Shown: in pieces, positions 19,455 to 29,904 of the stretch
Layout of the letters: every line of letters starts with the position of its first letter
Numbering within the stretch: position 1 is the first letter of the stretch
Source: Xenorhabdus eapokensis
GTDB taxonomy: Bacteria; Pseudomonadota; Gammaproteobacteria; Enterobacterales; Enterobacteriaceae
Length of the DNA: 64,000 bases
Assembly (NCBI RefSeq): GCF_001908105.1
Contig: NZ_MKGQ01000007.1
Location: forward strand, 1 to 64,000
Direction of reading: 5' to 3'
The notes under the pieces: model-generated
Database searches by the model: none
The model's input: the letters and a program-made list of their open reading frames with translations, nothing else
What the model was told of the DNA's origin: nothing
Translations under genes and position numbers: made by a program

Positions 19455-20669
19455 TCAGTTTGAATACTTGCGCATCACCAGGGATGCATTTGTACCACCG
19501 AACCCGAAGCTATTGGACATCACTGTTCTTAGCTCGCGTTCGGTAGGTTCGGTAACAATATTCATACCCAGTGCTTTTTCATCCAGGTTTTCAATATTGA
19601 TGCTTGGTGCAATAATTCCATGCTCTAACATCAATAAGCTGTAAATCGCTTCATGGGCACCTGCTGCACCCAATGAATGCCCTGTCATCGCCTTGGTGGC
19701 AGAAATGGCGGGTGTATTGTCACCAAACACTTCTCTAATGGCTTCCAGTTCTTTCAAATCACCAATGGGTGTCGAAGTTCCGTGGGTATTAACGTAATCG
19801 ACTCCACCTTCAACACCCTCTAATGCCATCTTCATACAACGTACAGCACCTTCTCCAGAAGGAGCGACCATATCCGCGCCATCTGAATTTGCTCCATAAC
19901 CGATGATTTCAGCATAAATATGCGCACCACGGGCTAATGCATGCTCTAATTCTTCAACAACAACAATACCGCCCCCTCCTGCGATCACGAAACCATCGCG
20001 ATCCTGATCATAAGTACGGGAGGCTAGTTCGGGTGTTTCATTATATTTAGTGGAAAGTGCGCCCATTGCATCAAATTCACAAGCCATTTCCCAGCTTAAT
20101 TCCTCACCACCGCCGGCAAAAATAATATCTTGCTTACCGAGTTGGATTAATTCGACGGCATGACCGATACAATGTGCAGAAGTTGAGCAGGCAGAACTGA
20201 TGGAGTAGTTGACTCCCTTGATCTTAAATGGGGTTGCTAAACACGCTGATACGCCAGAGGCCATTGCCCGTGTGACCATATAAGGCCCAACACCACGCAA
20301 CCCACGGGCACGCATGCCATCTGAGCCAGCGACTTGGTTATAGGGAGAGCCTCCTCCTGAACCCACAACCAAGCCAGTACGAAGGTCAGAAACTTGTTCA
20401 TCGGACAGGCCGGAATCTTTAATTGCCTCATCCATTGCCAGATAAGCATAAATAGATGCGTCACTCATGAAACGTAAAGTTTTGCGGTCAATCAAACCAG
20501 AAGTATCCAGTTTTACATTACCCCAAACATGGCTGCGCATGCCCATTTCTTTAAATTTTTCAGAGAAAGTTATCCCGGAACGGCCCTCTTTCAGAGATTC
20601 CAGCACCTCTTTCTGGTTATTACCAATACTAGAAACAATACCCAGACCGGTGATCACTGCACGTTTCAT
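19455..20669 (-). CDS. fabB: Beta-ketoacyl-ACP synthase I FabB
   Basis: A 404-residue condensing enzyme that elongates acyl-ACP with malonyl-ACP and is needed for unsaturated fatty acids. The catalytic triad is visible: C161 in SSACSTSAH, His in [10 protein letters not shown] and His in TGHSLGAAG. The C-terminal [13 protein letters not shown] closes the thiolase fold. FabR-like and FadR-like operators lie upstream. It is divergent from mnmC, as in E. coli. Confidence 0.97.
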   Translation of the reverse strand: MKRAVITGLGIVSSIGNNQKEVLESLKEGRSGITFSEKFKEMGMRSHVWGNVKLDTSGLIDRKTLRFMSDASIYAYLAMDEAIKDSGLSDEQVSDLRTGLVVGSGGGSPYNQVAGSDGMRARGLRGVGPYMVTRAMASGVSACLATPFKIKGVNYSISSACSTSAHCIGHAVELIQLGKQDIIFAGGGEELSWEMACEFDAMGALSTKYNETPELASRTYDQDRDGFVIAGGGGIVVVEELEHALARGAHIYAEIIGYGANSDGADMVAPSGEGAVRCMKMALEGVEGGVDYVNTHGTSTPIGDLKELEAIREVFGDNTPAISATKAMTGHSLGAAGAHEAIYSLLMLEHGIIAPSINIENLDEKALGMNIVTEPTERELRTVMSNSFGFGGTNASLVMRKYSN

Positions 20670-20720
20670 TACTTACCTCATCAATATGTTTACCTGCGGG
20701 ATTTATTCACCCGCACTTTA

Positions 20721-20736
20721 GCGTACACTTGTACGC
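20721..20736. promoter_or_regulatory. FabR-type operator upstream of fabB
   Basis: GCGTACACTTGTACGC is a perfect palindrome about a CT centre, preceded by A. It matches the half-sites (AGCGTACA, TGTNCGCT) I recall for FabR operators at E. coli fabA and fabB. It lies about 52 bases upstream of the fabB start and would repress in response to unsaturated acyl thioesters. Confidence 0.8.
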
Positions 20737-20738
20737 CG

Positions 20739-20756
20739 AACAAGTCCGATCAGGTT
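20739..20756 (-). promoter_or_regulatory. FadR-type activator site upstream of fabB
   Basis: The minus strand reads AACCTGATCGGACTTGTT. The CTGATCGGACTTGTT part is the same as the FadR site I recall from E. coli fabA. It is adjacent to the FabR palindrome and upstream of it, where an activator would act on fabB. Confidence 0.8.
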
Positions 20757-20873
20757 AAAAATTCAAGGAAAAATTGATCTGGACTTAACTCTGAAGCTCT
20801 ACCATGAGTGGTGCAACCAAATGAAGACAGTTAAAATCCACATATTATTGTTATCAACAGTACAGGCATTATT

Positions 20874-22922
20874 GTGAAAAGCAGTGCTATCAACAACGCA
20901 ACCCTAAGCTGGAATGAGCAGGGCACCCCCATTTCAGAACATTTTGATGACGTTTATTTTTCAAATCAAGATGGCTTGGAAGAAACGCTATATGTATTTT
21001 TGCAAGGCAATCATTTCCCTCAACGTTTTAATACACATTCCCGTTCAGAGTGCGTTATTGCAGAAACAGGATTCGGTACTGGATTGAATTTTTTGACACT
21101 TTGGCGATCTTTCTCTCATTTTAGACAACAATATCCTGAAGCTGCATTAAAACGACTGCATTATATCAGTTTTGAAAAATATCCATTAAAACCAACTGAC
21201 CTGAAAACAGCACATCAACGTTGGCCTGAACTTAAGGAATTTTCTGCCCAATTATACCAACAGTGGCCCTTACCACTGGCTGGCTGCCATAGATTAAGTC
21301 TGGATAATGGCGCTATTACCTTGGATCTTTGGTTTGGCGATGTAAATGATCTATTACCAAAGGTGACTTCAAGCCTGACAGGGAAAGTTGATGCCTGGTT
21401 TTTGGATGGTTTTGCGCCAGCAAAGAATCCACAAATGTGGAGTGAACAGTTGTTCGCTGCAATGGCAAAATTTTGTCGCCCTGAAGGGACTTTTGCAACC
21501 TTTACCTCCGCCGGAATAGTCCGCCGAGGATTGCAAGCAGCGGGTTTTAATGTCACTAAGGTTAAAGGTTTTGGACGTAAAAGAGAGATGCTAACGGGTA
21601 CTTTATCGCCATTAAGTAACCCGCTTTCCTTATCTTATACACCATGGTTTTCTCGCAAAGCTGCTACCTGTACTGATGATATTGCCATCATCGGCGGTGG
21701 TGTTGCCAGTGCACTGACCGCACTTACACTATTGCGCCGTGGTGCCAAAGTCACACTGTATTGTCAGGATGTTCAACCTGCCCAAAATGCGTCCGGCAAT
21801 CAACAAGGAGCCCTTTATCCTTTACTGAATGGTAATGACGACCCATTAGAACGCTTCTTTACAGCAGCATTTACTTTTGCCCGCCGTCAGTACGATCAGT
21901 TAATTGACGAAAATGTATCGTTCGATCATCAATGGTGTGGTGTCAGCCAATTAGCTTATGATGAAAAAAGCGCGAATAAAATAAGCAAAATGCTACGGAC
22001 GACATGGCCAGAAGAAATTGCACTCGGTATGAACCGCAGCCAATTAAGCCATGTAAGTGGGTTAGATGTGAATTATGATGGCATTTACTATCCACAAGGA
22101 GGATGGTTATACCCCGCACAACTAACTCAAGCAGTGGTTAAACTGGCTGAACAACGTGGAATGCAGATCTTTTTTAATCATAAAGTCACTCAGCTCATTC
22201 AAAGTGAAAATGGCTGGCAATTGCAGATTGCACATAAAGAAAACCTGCAATGCAAGAAGCACAAAGTTATCATTATTGCCAATGGTCACTGTCTGCCACA
22301 ATTTGAACAGACGAAAAAACTCCCTGTAACCGCTGTTCGTGGCCAAGTTAGCCATATTCCAACTACAGATAACCTAAGCCAATTGAAAAGTGTATTGTGC
22401 TACGATGGCTACATGACTCCCGTTAATCCTCATAACCAATATCACTGTATCGGTGCCAGTTATCAACGCAATCAGCTAGATACACTGTACTCTTCCATCG
22501 AGCAACAAGAAAACCGAGATCGTTTATTAAAATGTTTCTCTGATGTTGATTGGCCACAAGAAGTTGACATTTCAGAAGAGAAGTCTCGTCAGGGCATCCG
22601 ATGTGTCATTCGGGATCATATGCCAATGGTCGGGAATGTTCCTGTTTTCAGTGAACTTATGGATAAATATGCAAATTTATCTCTGCAAATAAACGCGAAT
22701 AAAATCATTGAAGAATCGCCTTGTTACCCAGACTTATTTGTTCTTGGTGCGTTGGGTTCACGTGGATTATGTTCTGCTCCTTTAAGTGCAGAATTATTGG
22801 CTAGCCAAATTTTTGGGGAACCTCTACCGCTTGATGATGAAACATTAGCGGCTTTACACCCAAATCGCTTTTGGGTTAGGAAGTTATTACGTGGCAAAGC
22901 AGTAAGAACAGAAAAACCTTAG
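20874..22922 (+). CDS. mnmC: Bifunctional tRNA mnm5s2U methyltransferase/oxidase MnmC
   Basis: A 682-residue two-domain enzyme finishing 5-methylaminomethyl-2-thiouridine at the tRNA wobble position. The N-terminal SAM methyltransferase contains [11 protein letters not shown] (about 64-74) and [17 protein letters not shown]. The C-terminal FAD oxidase opens near residue 269 ([20 protein letters not shown]) and ends with [20 protein letters not shown]. The start is a GTG (20874) with a weak ribosome-binding site. It is slightly longer than the E. coli protein. Confidence 0.95.
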   Translation: MKSSAINNATLSWNEQGTPISEHFDDVYFSNQDGLEETLYVFLQGNHFPQRFNTHSRSECVIAETGFGTGLNFLTLWRSFSHFRQQYPEAALKRLHYISFEKYPLKPTDLKTAHQRWPELKEFSAQLYQQWPLPLAGCHRLSLDNGAITLDLWFGDVNDLLPKVTSSLTGKVDAWFLDGFAPAKNPQMWSEQLFAAMAKFCRPEGTFATFTSAGIVRRGLQAAGFNVTKVKGFGRKREMLTGTLSPLSNPLSLSYTPWFSRKAATCTDDIAIIGGGVASALTALTLLRRGAKVTLYCQDVQPAQNASGNQQGALYPLLNGNDDPLERFFTAAFTFARRQYDQLIDENVSFDHQWCGVSQLAYDEKSANKISKMLRTTWPEEIALGMNRSQLSHVSGLDVNYDGIYYPQGGWLYPAQLTQAVVKLAEQRGMQIFFNHKVTQLIQSENGWQLQIAHKENLQCKKHKVIIIANGHCLPQFEQTKKLPVTAVRGQVSHIPTTDNLSQLKSVLCYDGYMTPVNPHNQYHCIGASYQRNQLDTLYSSIEQQENRDRLLKCFSDVDWPQEVDISEEKSRQGIRCVIRDHMPMVGNVPVFSELMDKYANLSLQINANKIIEESPCYPDLFVLGALGSRGLCSAPLSAELLASQIFGEPLPLDDETLAALHPNRFWVRKLLRGKAVRTEKP

Positions 22923-23005
22923 AGTGATTTATTCTATTGCATCAGGTATGGAAACAATCATGCCTGGTGCCTCCCACGGTCTTTATTTCCAAAGATGATA
23001 TTACT

Positions 23006-23695
23006 TCAAATCATAAACCTCATTGCTGCAATAATGACACCAGAAAAACCAAACATCATTGTGACCATCCATTTGGTTTGAGCAACTATTTTATTGGATA
23101 GATCCTCACTTACAGTTGATATTTTCTGATGTATAGATGAAATATCCTTGCGTATAGATGAAATATCACTACGTACCGCTACCATATCACTCTGCAAGGT
23201 CGATATGTCGCTACGTACCGCTACCATATCCTTCTGCAAAGTCGATATATCACTACGTACCGCTACCATACCCTTCTGCAAGGTCGATATATCGCTACGT
23301 ACCGCTACCATATCCTTCTGCAAAGTCGATATATCACTACGTACCGCTACCATATCACTCTGCAAGGTCGATATATTACTGCTTACAGATCCCATATTAC
23401 TCTGCAAGGGTAATATATTTCCTCGCATAGATGATATTTCTTTATGAGTCAATGAATTAATAGATTCAATATCCGCTTTTGTTGCATAATTTGACTTTAT
23501 AACAGCAACATCCATTTTTATTTGAGCAACGTCAGACCCCAGATTTTCAACTTTTTTTTCCAGTGTTGTATTCATCACTTCTTTCTCAACCAGTTTCAAT
23601 GAGTCAGTATTTATCGATTCAGGTAATAAAAGTATTTTTTCATTTTCAGTATGATCATTGTAACCATTTTGAACAAAATTATTTTCCATTTTCAT
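23006..23695 (-). CDS. Coiled-coil repeat protein with C-terminal membrane helix, unrecognised
   Basis: A 229-residue orphan. Residues 1-60 are polar. Residues 109-178 are five near-identical 14-residue units of the form [14 protein letters not shown], two heptads each, so a long coiled coil is expected; degenerate copies flank them. The C-terminus (about 209-227, [17 protein letters not shown]) is one hydrophobic helix, giving a tail-anchored membrane rod. This architecture resembles Borrelia Bdr proteins and phage-associated coiled-coil proteins in outline only; I do not recognise the family. It sits alone between mnmC and yfcL, where E. coli has nothing comparable, beside AT-rich DNA. A Met two codons in is an alternative start. 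Confidence 0.7.
   Translation of the reverse strand: MKMENNFVQNGYNDHTENEKILLLPESINTDSLKLVEKEVMNTTLEKKVENLGSDVAQIKMDVAVIKSNYATKADIESINSLTHKEISSMRGNILPLQSNMGSVSSNISTLQSDMVAVRSDISTLQKDMVAVRSDISTLQKGMVAVRSDISTLQKDMVAVRSDISTLQSDMVAVRSDISSIRKDISSIHQKISTVSEDLSNKIVAQTKWMVTMMFGFSGVIIAAMRFMI
23162..23371 (-). repeat. Five tandem 42-bp coding repeats
   Basis: Five head-to-tail 42-bp units encode the 14-residue repeats of the coiled-coil protein. Units differ by only a few bases, for example at the codon giving TLQS or TLQK and in one D-to-G change. Such identity implies recent slippage or recombination, and copy number probably varies between strains. Confidence 0.92.
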
Positions 23696-23699
23696 GTCA

Positions 23700-24263
23700 C
23701 TATTTCCTGAAGAATCCTTTTCTGATTTTGACTTTCCAAGGGGAATTTATTTTTCTTGCATTCACATAACAACACCCCACCTATTAAACCAGTTAATTAT
23801 CTATAATTTTCAATCAGTTAATCAGTAAAATCACTTCCCACCAACATATCATTGTCAAAACTTTAGCATCATCACTTATTTTAATCATCAGTCGTTCTAT
23901 TAATAACAGAGTTATTTAAAACAAATAATAAAATAATTTCATTAACCCTCATTAAAACAAAATACACTTATAAATTATTTGGATAATAAGTAAAAATATT
24001 CTTAAATAAGAGTAAAAAATAGAATTTAATTATTTTACTTACCATTTACCTTTAACCATATTCAATATATTAACACCCTAATTATTTTAATTTCAATCAA
24101 AAATACATTCGAAATAGATTTAAAAACCAGATTACTATACTTTATATTTACTATAAAAAGATCAATAAAAATCTAATTATCACTATTTATTCTCATTATT
24201 GAGAAGCACTACGAGTTTTTTTGTAATTGAAGACGGGACGTTACTCAGTTAAAGCAAAAATAA
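23700..24263. other. AT-rich intergenic stretch without a visible gene
   Basis: About 560 bases between the repeat-protein start and the yfcL terminator carry no ORF of note on either strand. Many A/T runs (AATAATAAAATAATTT-like) dominate. The promoter of the repeat protein should be near 23700-23800. The composition is markedly more AT-rich than the flanking genes, which fits foreign or decayed DNA or a nucleoid-protein-bound region. Confidence 0.6.
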
Positions 24264-24283
24264 AGGGCTATATGAATAGCCCT
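24264..24283 (-). terminator. Terminator after yfcL
   Basis: AGGGCTAT and ATAGCCCT form a perfect 8-bp stem with a 4-base loop. On the minus strand it is followed by TTTATTTTT, 28 bases past the yfcL stop. It ends the prmB/aroC-yfcA-epmC-yfcL transcript. Confidence 0.88.
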
Positions 24284-24310
24284 AAATAAAGTTATTTTTA
24301 TATCAAAGAA

Positions 24311-24586
24311 TTAATCTTTTGCACCATCCAGCAGTTTTTGCCAAGTTGCCAAAACCAAAATCTGATCCAGTGGAGCCAGTTCTCCCACTTTAATTGCTTT
24401 GTGGATGCTTTCTTCAACACGCTGATGGAGCTGTTCTATGGTATTTGCACCTTCTTGCTCCAATTCAGCAACAGCTAATGTCAGATGCCCGCGGAGGTAA
24501 CCACCAGCAAATAATTCATCATCACTGGCATGTTCAACCATATCATCAATTTGCGCCAGAATACGGGTTTCAAACTCTGCGAGCAT
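24311..24586 (-). CDS. yfcL: YfcL family protein
   Basis: A 91-residue conserved gamma-proteobacterial protein of unknown function. The N-terminus MLAEFETRILAQIDDMVEHA and the segment SDDELFAGGYLRGHLTLAVAELE match E. coli YfcL closely. The start at 24586 has GAGG upstream and agrees with the homologue; the Met eleven codons earlier does not. It is the last gene of the yfcA-epmC-yfcL cluster, 22 bases after epmC. Confidence 0.9.
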   Translation of the reverse strand: MLAEFETRILAQIDDMVEHASDDELFAGGYLRGHLTLAVAELEQEGANTIEQLHQRVEESIHKAIKVGELAPLDQILVLATWQKLLDGAKD

Positions 24587-24608
24587 TATTTTTTTCCTCA
24601 AAATCATT

Positions 24609-25160
24609 TCAGTTAGCAAAGAGATCTTCCGGGTAAGGAAAATGCTCTGCTTTTAATGGGGGCGTATTGTAGAACGATTGCAGACCTTGAATAAAGCGTG
24701 CCGCTCGTGTGGGTATCCCATTTTTCAGGTATTGCATGACTTGCGCATGCACTTTCCGCTGAAAAGCAAGACGATCCGGCTCAAAATCGCCTTCAAGATT
24801 GTCACAACTGACATTAAAAGGAAACTCCGCAGCGACACAGAATAACCACTCCAGCGACTGTGGTTTAATCTCCACTTTTTCAAACTTCTCCTGAGTTTGG
24901 GCATCACGCCCATCAGGGCAATACCAGTAACCAAAATCGATCAGTTTGCGACGCTCTTCACCCGCAATACACCAATGAGAAATCTCATGTAATCCACTGG
25001 CATAAAATCCGTGGGCGAACACTATCCGGTTATAGTTCACTTCATCATCTGCCGGCAGATAAATCGGCTCATCATCACCTTTTATCAAGCGAGTGTTATA
25101 GTCATTGCTAAAACAATTATCAAAAATTTCAATCAGTTGTTGATAGTGATGTGCGGTCAT
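24609..25160 (-). CDS. epmC: Elongation factor P hydroxylase EpmC
   Basis: A 183-residue protein (YfcM) that hydroxylates the beta-lysyl-lysine modification of elongation factor P. The metal-binding HExxH is at residues 58-62 (HEISHW), within FAHGFYASGLHEISHWCIAG. IDFGYWYCPDGRDAQTQEKF and the C-terminal FPYPEDLF are family hallmarks. It lies between yfcA (21-base gap) and yfcL, as in E. coli. Confidence 0.93.
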   Translation of the reverse strand: MTAHHYQQLIEIFDNCFSNDYNTRLIKGDDEPIYLPADDEVNYNRIVFAHGFYASGLHEISHWCIAGEERRKLIDFGYWYCPDGRDAQTQEKFEKVEIKPQSLEWLFCVAAEFPFNVSCDNLEGDFEPDRLAFQRKVHAQVMQYLKNGIPTRAARFIQGLQSFYNTPPLKAEHFPYPEDLFAN

Positions 25161-25181
25161 GTATTAATGCCAGATCCTAAA

Positions 25182-25994
25182 TCAAAAATAAAATGCCAGC
25201 CAAGAACGGACTGTATCTCCGTGCTGATCATAAAGAAGTTTGATGCTCATCAAAAAGGAAATTGTTACCAACAGCGGGCGAATGAGTTTCTTTCCTTTGC
25301 TCAGTACTAAACTCGCGCCAAATCGCGCACCGATGATTTGTCCTACCAGCATCACAACTCCCGCCAGCCATAAGATCTGCCCACCAAGAACAAAGAACCC
25401 CAAAGCTCCGATGTTAGATGCAAAGTTCAGTACCTTGGCATGAGCCGTTGCTTTCGCTAAATTGTAGCCACAAAGCATGACATAAGAGAGTGCGAAAAAA
25501 GATCCCGTTCCTGGCCCAAATACGCCATCGTAAAAACCAATACCACATCCAGCAAGACAACCAAATGCAATTGGTTCAAGACGATGTTGCCGATCTTCTG
25601 CTCCAATATTCGGCACCAATAGGAAATAAAGACCGATAATGATTACCAGTACCGGCAATAAATAACGCAGAAAATCCGGTGAGATAAATTGAACCAACAA
25701 AGCGCCCAACATGGCGCCAATTATCGTCATGACGATAGCAAAACGCTGGGAACGCAAATCCACTATACCACGGCGGATAAAATAGAGGCTGGCAGAGAAA
25801 GAGCTACCTATAGCCTGTAATTTACTTGTTGCCAGCGCCTGGACAGGGGAAACGCCCATCGATAGCAACGCCGGAATGGTTAACAATCCACCGCCTCCGG
25901 CAATAGAATCGATAAACCCCGCTACCATCGCAACTAAAAAGAGGAAACCGTAAATTTCCGGCCCCAAAAATGACCATTCCATTATGCATTTCAC
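25182..25994 (-). CDS. yfcA: TauE/SafE-family membrane transporter YfcA
   Basis: A 270-residue polytopic protein with about eight helices in two TauE repeats. GFIDSIAGGGGLLTIPALL near the N-terminus and GCGIGFYDGVFGPGTGSF in the middle are the paired signatures of this family of likely anion (sulfite, sulfonate or similar) exporters. YfcA's substrate is unknown. The first Met is preceded by TGGTGA; a Met four codons in is an alternative. It follows aroC directly, so mepA, present here in E. coli, is missing. Confidence 0.9.
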   Translation of the reverse strand: MKCIMEWSFLGPEIYGFLFLVAMVAGFIDSIAGGGGLLTIPALLSMGVSPVQALATSKLQAIGSSFSASLYFIRRGIVDLRSQRFAIVMTIIGAMLGALLVQFISPDFLRYLLPVLVIIIGLYFLLVPNIGAEDRQHRLEPIAFGCLAGCGIGFYDGVFGPGTGSFFALSYVMLCGYNLAKATAHAKVLNFASNIGALGFFVLGGQILWLAGVVMLVGQIIGARFGASLVLSKGKKLIRPLLVTISFLMSIKLLYDQHGDTVRSWLAFYF

Positions 25995-26068
25995 CAGAAA
26001 ATTGCTTGCCTGTTCTCCTGATACCTTTCAGCATCAACCGAAACGGGTATCAGGAGCCTCTTCCCAGA

Positions 26069-27154
26069 TTACCAGCGCGGGAGTGATGATATCACATCAG
26101 CACATTGTGCCCGCTGGCGCAGTAAGTGATCCATCAGTACAATTGCCATCATAGCTTCTGCGATGGGTACGGCACGAATACCAACACAAGGATCGTGGCG
26201 GCCGCGAGTTACCATATCCACTGCTTCTCCCTGACGATTGATAGTTTTTCCTGGCACCATAATGCTGGATGTCGGCTTTAAGGCAATATGTGCAATAATT
26301 GGCTGACTACTACTAATTCCGCCTAAAATGCCGCCGGCATGGTTACTGGTAAATCCTTGTGTCGTCATTTCATCGCGGTTTTCGCTGCCACGTAAATTGA
26401 TAACACCGAAACCATCACCAATTTCAACGCCTTTGACCGCGTTAATGCTCATCAAAGCATGAGCAAGGTCGGCATCCAAACGGTCAAAAACCGGTTCACC
26501 CAATCCCGCCGGGACGTTTTCAGCAACCACACTCACTTTGGCACCGATAGAATCCCCCTCTTTTTTCAATGTACGGAGTAATTCATCAAGCTGGGTCAAC
26601 TTACTCTCATCCGGACAGAAAAAAGGGTTCTGTTCAACAAGATCCCAATCTTTCAATTCACAATGAATATCGCCCATTTGAGTCAGGCAAGCACGAATAA
26701 GAATGCCGTGTTTTTCGAGTAGGTATTTTTTAGCAATTGCCCCTGCTGCAACGCGCATGGCGGTTTCACGGGCTGATGAACGTCCGCCACCACGGTAATC
26801 ACGCAGTCCATATTTCTGTTCGTAGGTATAGTCAGCATGGCCTGGGCGGAAAACATCTTTAATTGCGCTGTAATCTTGTGAACGCTGATCGGTGTTTTCA
26901 ATCATCAGGCCAATGCTGGTGCCTGTTGTCACGCCATTAAAAACACCAGAAAGAATGCGAACTTGATCGGGCTCACGACGCTGTGTCGTATAACGGGAAG
27001 TTCCCGGACGACGTCTGTCCAAGTCGATTTGTAAGTCAGCTTCTGTAATAGCAATGCCTGGTGGAACACCATCGACAACGCATCCCAGTGCGATCCCGTG
27101 AGATTCACCAAATGTGGTGACACGAAAAAACTGCCCAATACTATTTCCTGCCAT
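26069..27154 (-). CDS. aroC: Chorismate synthase AroC
   Basis: A 361-residue last enzyme of the shikimate pathway, converting EPSP to chorismate with reduced FMN. The signatures are [49 protein letters not shown] and [16 protein letters not shown] [20 protein letters not shown]. The true start is [16 protein letters not shown] at 27154, with AGGGTAGGA ahead; an upstream Met adds 20 residues without support. It is co-directional with prmB and yfcA. Confidence 0.97.
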   Translation of the reverse strand: MAGNSIGQFFRVTTFGESHGIALGCVVDGVPPGIAITEADLQIDLDRRRPGTSRYTTQRREPDQVRILSGVFNGVTTGTSIGLMIENTDQRSQDYSAIKDVFRPGHADYTYEQKYGLRDYRGGGRSSARETAMRVAAGAIAKKYLLEKHGILIRACLTQMGDIHCELKDWDLVEQNPFFCPDESKLTQLDELLRTLKKEGDSIGAKVSVVAENVPAGLGEPVFDRLDADLAHALMSINAVKGVEIGDGFGVINLRGSENRDEMTTQGFTSNHAGGILGGISSSQPIIAHIALKPTSSIMVPGKTINRQGEAVDMVTRGRHDPCVGIRAVPIAEAMMAIVLMDHLLRQRAQCADVISSLPRW

Positions 27155-27366
27155 TCCTACCCTGCCATCATTATCTGTACATTTAGAAAGAGCGAATAAC
27201 AATAACTCACCCAATGATTAAAACCTATCTTATTTCAGTAATTTTATTTGCCTTTTATCCTTAATCTTCCGAGCAACAATATTGCTAGCTACGACTCGAA
27301 ATCCACTGAATATAGATACAATTTATATGAAATATCCGTTTTAACCATTGGATGAATGAAAAAATA

Positions 27367-28302
27367 TCAGTCTTTGAATTGCTGGAAATAGTCTTGATAT
27401 TCAACAAGCTGCTGGCGATTCAGTACAAAAACACCATCACCATAATCATGTTCGAATGTCAGCCATTTGAATGGTACGTCAGGGTATTGCTCAATCAGGT
27501 GTACCATACTGTTACCTACTTCACACACCAGTATTCCATCTTCTGAAAGGAAATCCGGGGCAGTTGCCAGAATACGACGAACCAAATCCAACCCGTCAAT
27601 ACCGGCAGCCATGGCTAATTCAGGTTCATGATCATATTCCTGAGGAAAATCACTCATATCTTCTTCATCGACATAAGGAGGATTAGTGACAATGATATCG
27701 TATTTCACCGATGGTATATCATGAAATAGATCTGAACGAATCGGGATGACACGGTGGGAAAGCTTATGATTCTCTATATTTATTTCTGCAACTGCCAAAG
27801 CATCAGGAGAAATATCAACCGCATCAACTTCGGCTTCTGGGAAGGCATGGGCACAGGCAATTGCAATACAACCGCTTCCTGTACAAAGATCCAAAATTGT
27901 CGCTGGCTGACGTGAGATAAGTCCTTCAAAATGGTTTTCAATCACATCTCTAATCAGTGAACGTGGAATCAGAACTCGCTCATCGACATAAAATTCATGA
28001 CCACAGAACCAAGCCCGATTGATCAAATAAGCAACAGGAATGCGTTCATTAATACGACGTAAGACAAGTTCCACGATGCGTTGCCGCTCTGTTGATGTCA
28101 GGCGTGAAGCCATCATTGAATCAGGAACATCCATAGGCAAACGCAATGAGGGGAGAACTACTTGCAAAGCCTCGTCCCACGGATTACATGCAGTATGTCC
28201 ATAATAGATATCCGATTCGCTAAAACGGCTAGTAGACCAACGCAACATATCTAAAATGGTACGCAGCTCTGCAACAGCCTCATCGACTAAAATCTTATCC
28301 AA
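27367..28302 (-). CDS. prmB: 50S ribosomal protein L3 glutamine methyltransferase PrmB
   Basis: A 311-residue N5-glutamine methyltransferase that modifies ribosomal protein L3. The SAM-binding [14 protein letters not shown] is near residues 137-150, and the substrate-binding NPPY is at 207-210 ([16 protein letters not shown]). The N-terminal helical domain matches E. coli ([16 protein letters not shown]). In E. coli prmB is divergent from and adjacent to smrB; here 8 kb of hut genes separate them. Confidence 0.95.
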   Translation of the reverse strand: MDKILVDEAVAELRTILDMLRWSTSRFSESDIYYGHTACNPWDEALQVVLPSLRLPMDVPDSMMASRLTSTERQRIVELVLRRINERIPVAYLINRAWFCGHEFYVDERVLIPRSLIRDVIENHFEGLISRQPATILDLCTGSGCIAIACAHAFPEAEVDAVDISPDALAVAEINIENHKLSHRVIPIRSDLFHDIPSVKYDIIVTNPPYVDEEDMSDFPQEYDHEPELAMAAGIDGLDLVRRILATAPDFLSEDGILVCEVGNSMVHLIEQYPDVPFKWLTFEHDYGDGVFVLNRQQLVEYQDYFQQFKD

Positions 28303-28439
28303 AAAACACCTCCAAACAACAAAAAAGATATATCAACTCGCTAGTTTGCCATGATCCAGAACACAAATCAGCTTTCTTAACACCGAGTTATCTTAGGATG
28401 AAATTGTATTCACAAAATACATAGGCTGGTATGGGAGGG

Positions 28440-29804
28440 TTAGCCATGACTTGGTTTTTTCACCCATAAATAATAGCTAATCGTCAATAATACTATCCAT
28501 ACTATCCCTACGTATAATGCAATCCGAGTATTTGGGAAATAACCTAATACCGCAATAACAAATGCCATAAAAGCAATGGCCAGAGTCGGTGCAACAGGCC
28601 AAAAGGGAACCGGAAATTTAAGCTGTCTGACCTCTTCTGCCGGCATTTTTCGACGCATGACATATTGTGACAGCAAAATCATCAGCCATACCCACACCGT
28701 TGCAAATGTTGCGATGGAAGCAATAATGACGAAAACTTTTTCCGGCAACAGATAATTCAACAGGACGCCGACCAACAAGATCCCAGACATTGCCAGCACC
28801 GTCACCCACGGTACTCCGTTTTTAGTCAATTGAGTAAAAGAGGCGGGTGCCTGTTTTTCCTGCGCCATGCCATACATCATCCGTCCGGCACCAAAAATAT
28901 CACTGTTGATCGCGGAAATTGCCGCGGTAATGACGACAATATTTAAAATATTAGCTGCGGAATCAATTCCCAAACTGGAGAAGATCTGGACAAATGGACT
29001 GCCATTTTGTCCCACTTGATTCCACGGATAAATGCACATCAAAACAAACAGCGTAAGGACATAAAACAGTAAGATACGGAACGGAACCGCGTTGATCGCA
29101 CGTGGGATGGATTTTTCTGGATTTTTAGCTTCACTGGCGGTGATGCCGATGACTTCAATGCCACCAAAGGCAAACATAACAACCGTAAACGAAGCAATCA
29201 CCCCCGCTATGCCGTTTGGCATAAATCCACCATGTTCCCATAAATTCGACAGGCCGGTGACATGCTCAGCTTCCTGACCAAACCCATACATCATGATGGC
29301 AAAACCGCCGACAATCATGGCGATAATCGCAGCAACTTTGATGATAGACAGCCAAAACTCCATTTCACCAAATACCTTGACGTTACATAGGTTGATTGCG
29401 CCAATAAAAAAGACAATGCCAAGTACCCAAATCCACTGGTCAACATGGGGAAACCAGAGCTTCATATAGATGCCAAATGCGGTGACGTCAGCAAGACAAA
29501 CGACCAGCATTTCAAAGACGTAAGTCCATCCGGTCAGAAAACCCGCCAATGGCCCTAAGTATTGGGTGGCATAATAGGAGAAAGAACCTGGCGCAGAGCG
29601 ATGTACCGCCATTTCCCCCAATGCCCGCATAACCATAAAAACGGCTGCACCACCAATGGCATAAGCCAGCAATACCGCAGGTCCTGCGGCTTTAATGGCG
29701 CCCGCTGAACCATAGAAAAGACCGGTGCCAATTGCCGAACCCAGTGCCATAAACCGAATGTGGCGAACGCTTAACCCTCGTTTGAGTTGTGAGATGTTTT
29801 GCAT
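28440..29804 (-). CDS. APC-family amino acid permease, probable histidine transporter
   Basis: A 454-residue permease with twelve helices. It opens with [31 protein letters not shown], the amino-acid-transporter signature, and resembles ProY/HutT-type permeases. Placement directly after hutH suggests it imports histidine for the hut pathway (a HutT role), but proline or another amino acid cannot be ruled out. A GC-rich hairpin lies between it and hutH. Confidence 0.82.
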   Translation of the reverse strand: MQNISQLKRGLSVRHIRFMALGSAIGTGLFYGSAGAIKAAGPAVLLAYAIGGAAVFMVMRALGEMAVHRSAPGSFSYYATQYLGPLAGFLTGWTYVFEMLVVCLADVTAFGIYMKLWFPHVDQWIWVLGIVFFIGAINLCNVKVFGEMEFWLSIIKVAAIIAMIVGGFAIMMYGFGQEAEHVTGLSNLWEHGGFMPNGIAGVIASFTVVMFAFGGIEVIGITASEAKNPEKSIPRAINAVPFRILLFYVLTLFVLMCIYPWNQVGQNGSPFVQIFSSLGIDSAANILNIVVITAAISAINSDIFGAGRMMYGMAQEKQAPASFTQLTKNGVPWVTVLAMSGILLVGVLLNYLLPEKVFVIIASIATFATVWVWLMILLSQYVMRRKMPAEEVRQLKFPVPFWPVAPTLAIAFMAFVIAVLGYFPNTRIALYVGIVWIVLLTISYYLWVKKPSHG

Positions 29805-29865
29805 GATTTATCCTTGTGTCTTTTATTATTAGATTGGCAGAGATAAAGAGATAAATACTACGATA

Positions 29866-29886
29866 AGGCCGGATTTTATCCGGCCT
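29866..29886 (-). terminator. Hairpin between hutH and the permease
   Basis: AGGCCGGA and TCCGGCCT form a perfect 8-bp stem with a 5-base loop, 19 bases after the hutH stop. On the minus strand only TTATCG follows, so it may reduce rather than end transcription into the permease. Confidence 0.5.
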
Positions 29887-29904
29887 AAAACGATGTGTCT
29901 GTAC

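Noticed and set aside
23148..23447. Plus-strand ORFs and an apparent direct-repeat array resembling a CRISPR
   Set aside because: The 42-bp units are contiguous with no variable spacers and read as heptads on the minus strand; the plus-strand frames are mirror shadows of those repeats.
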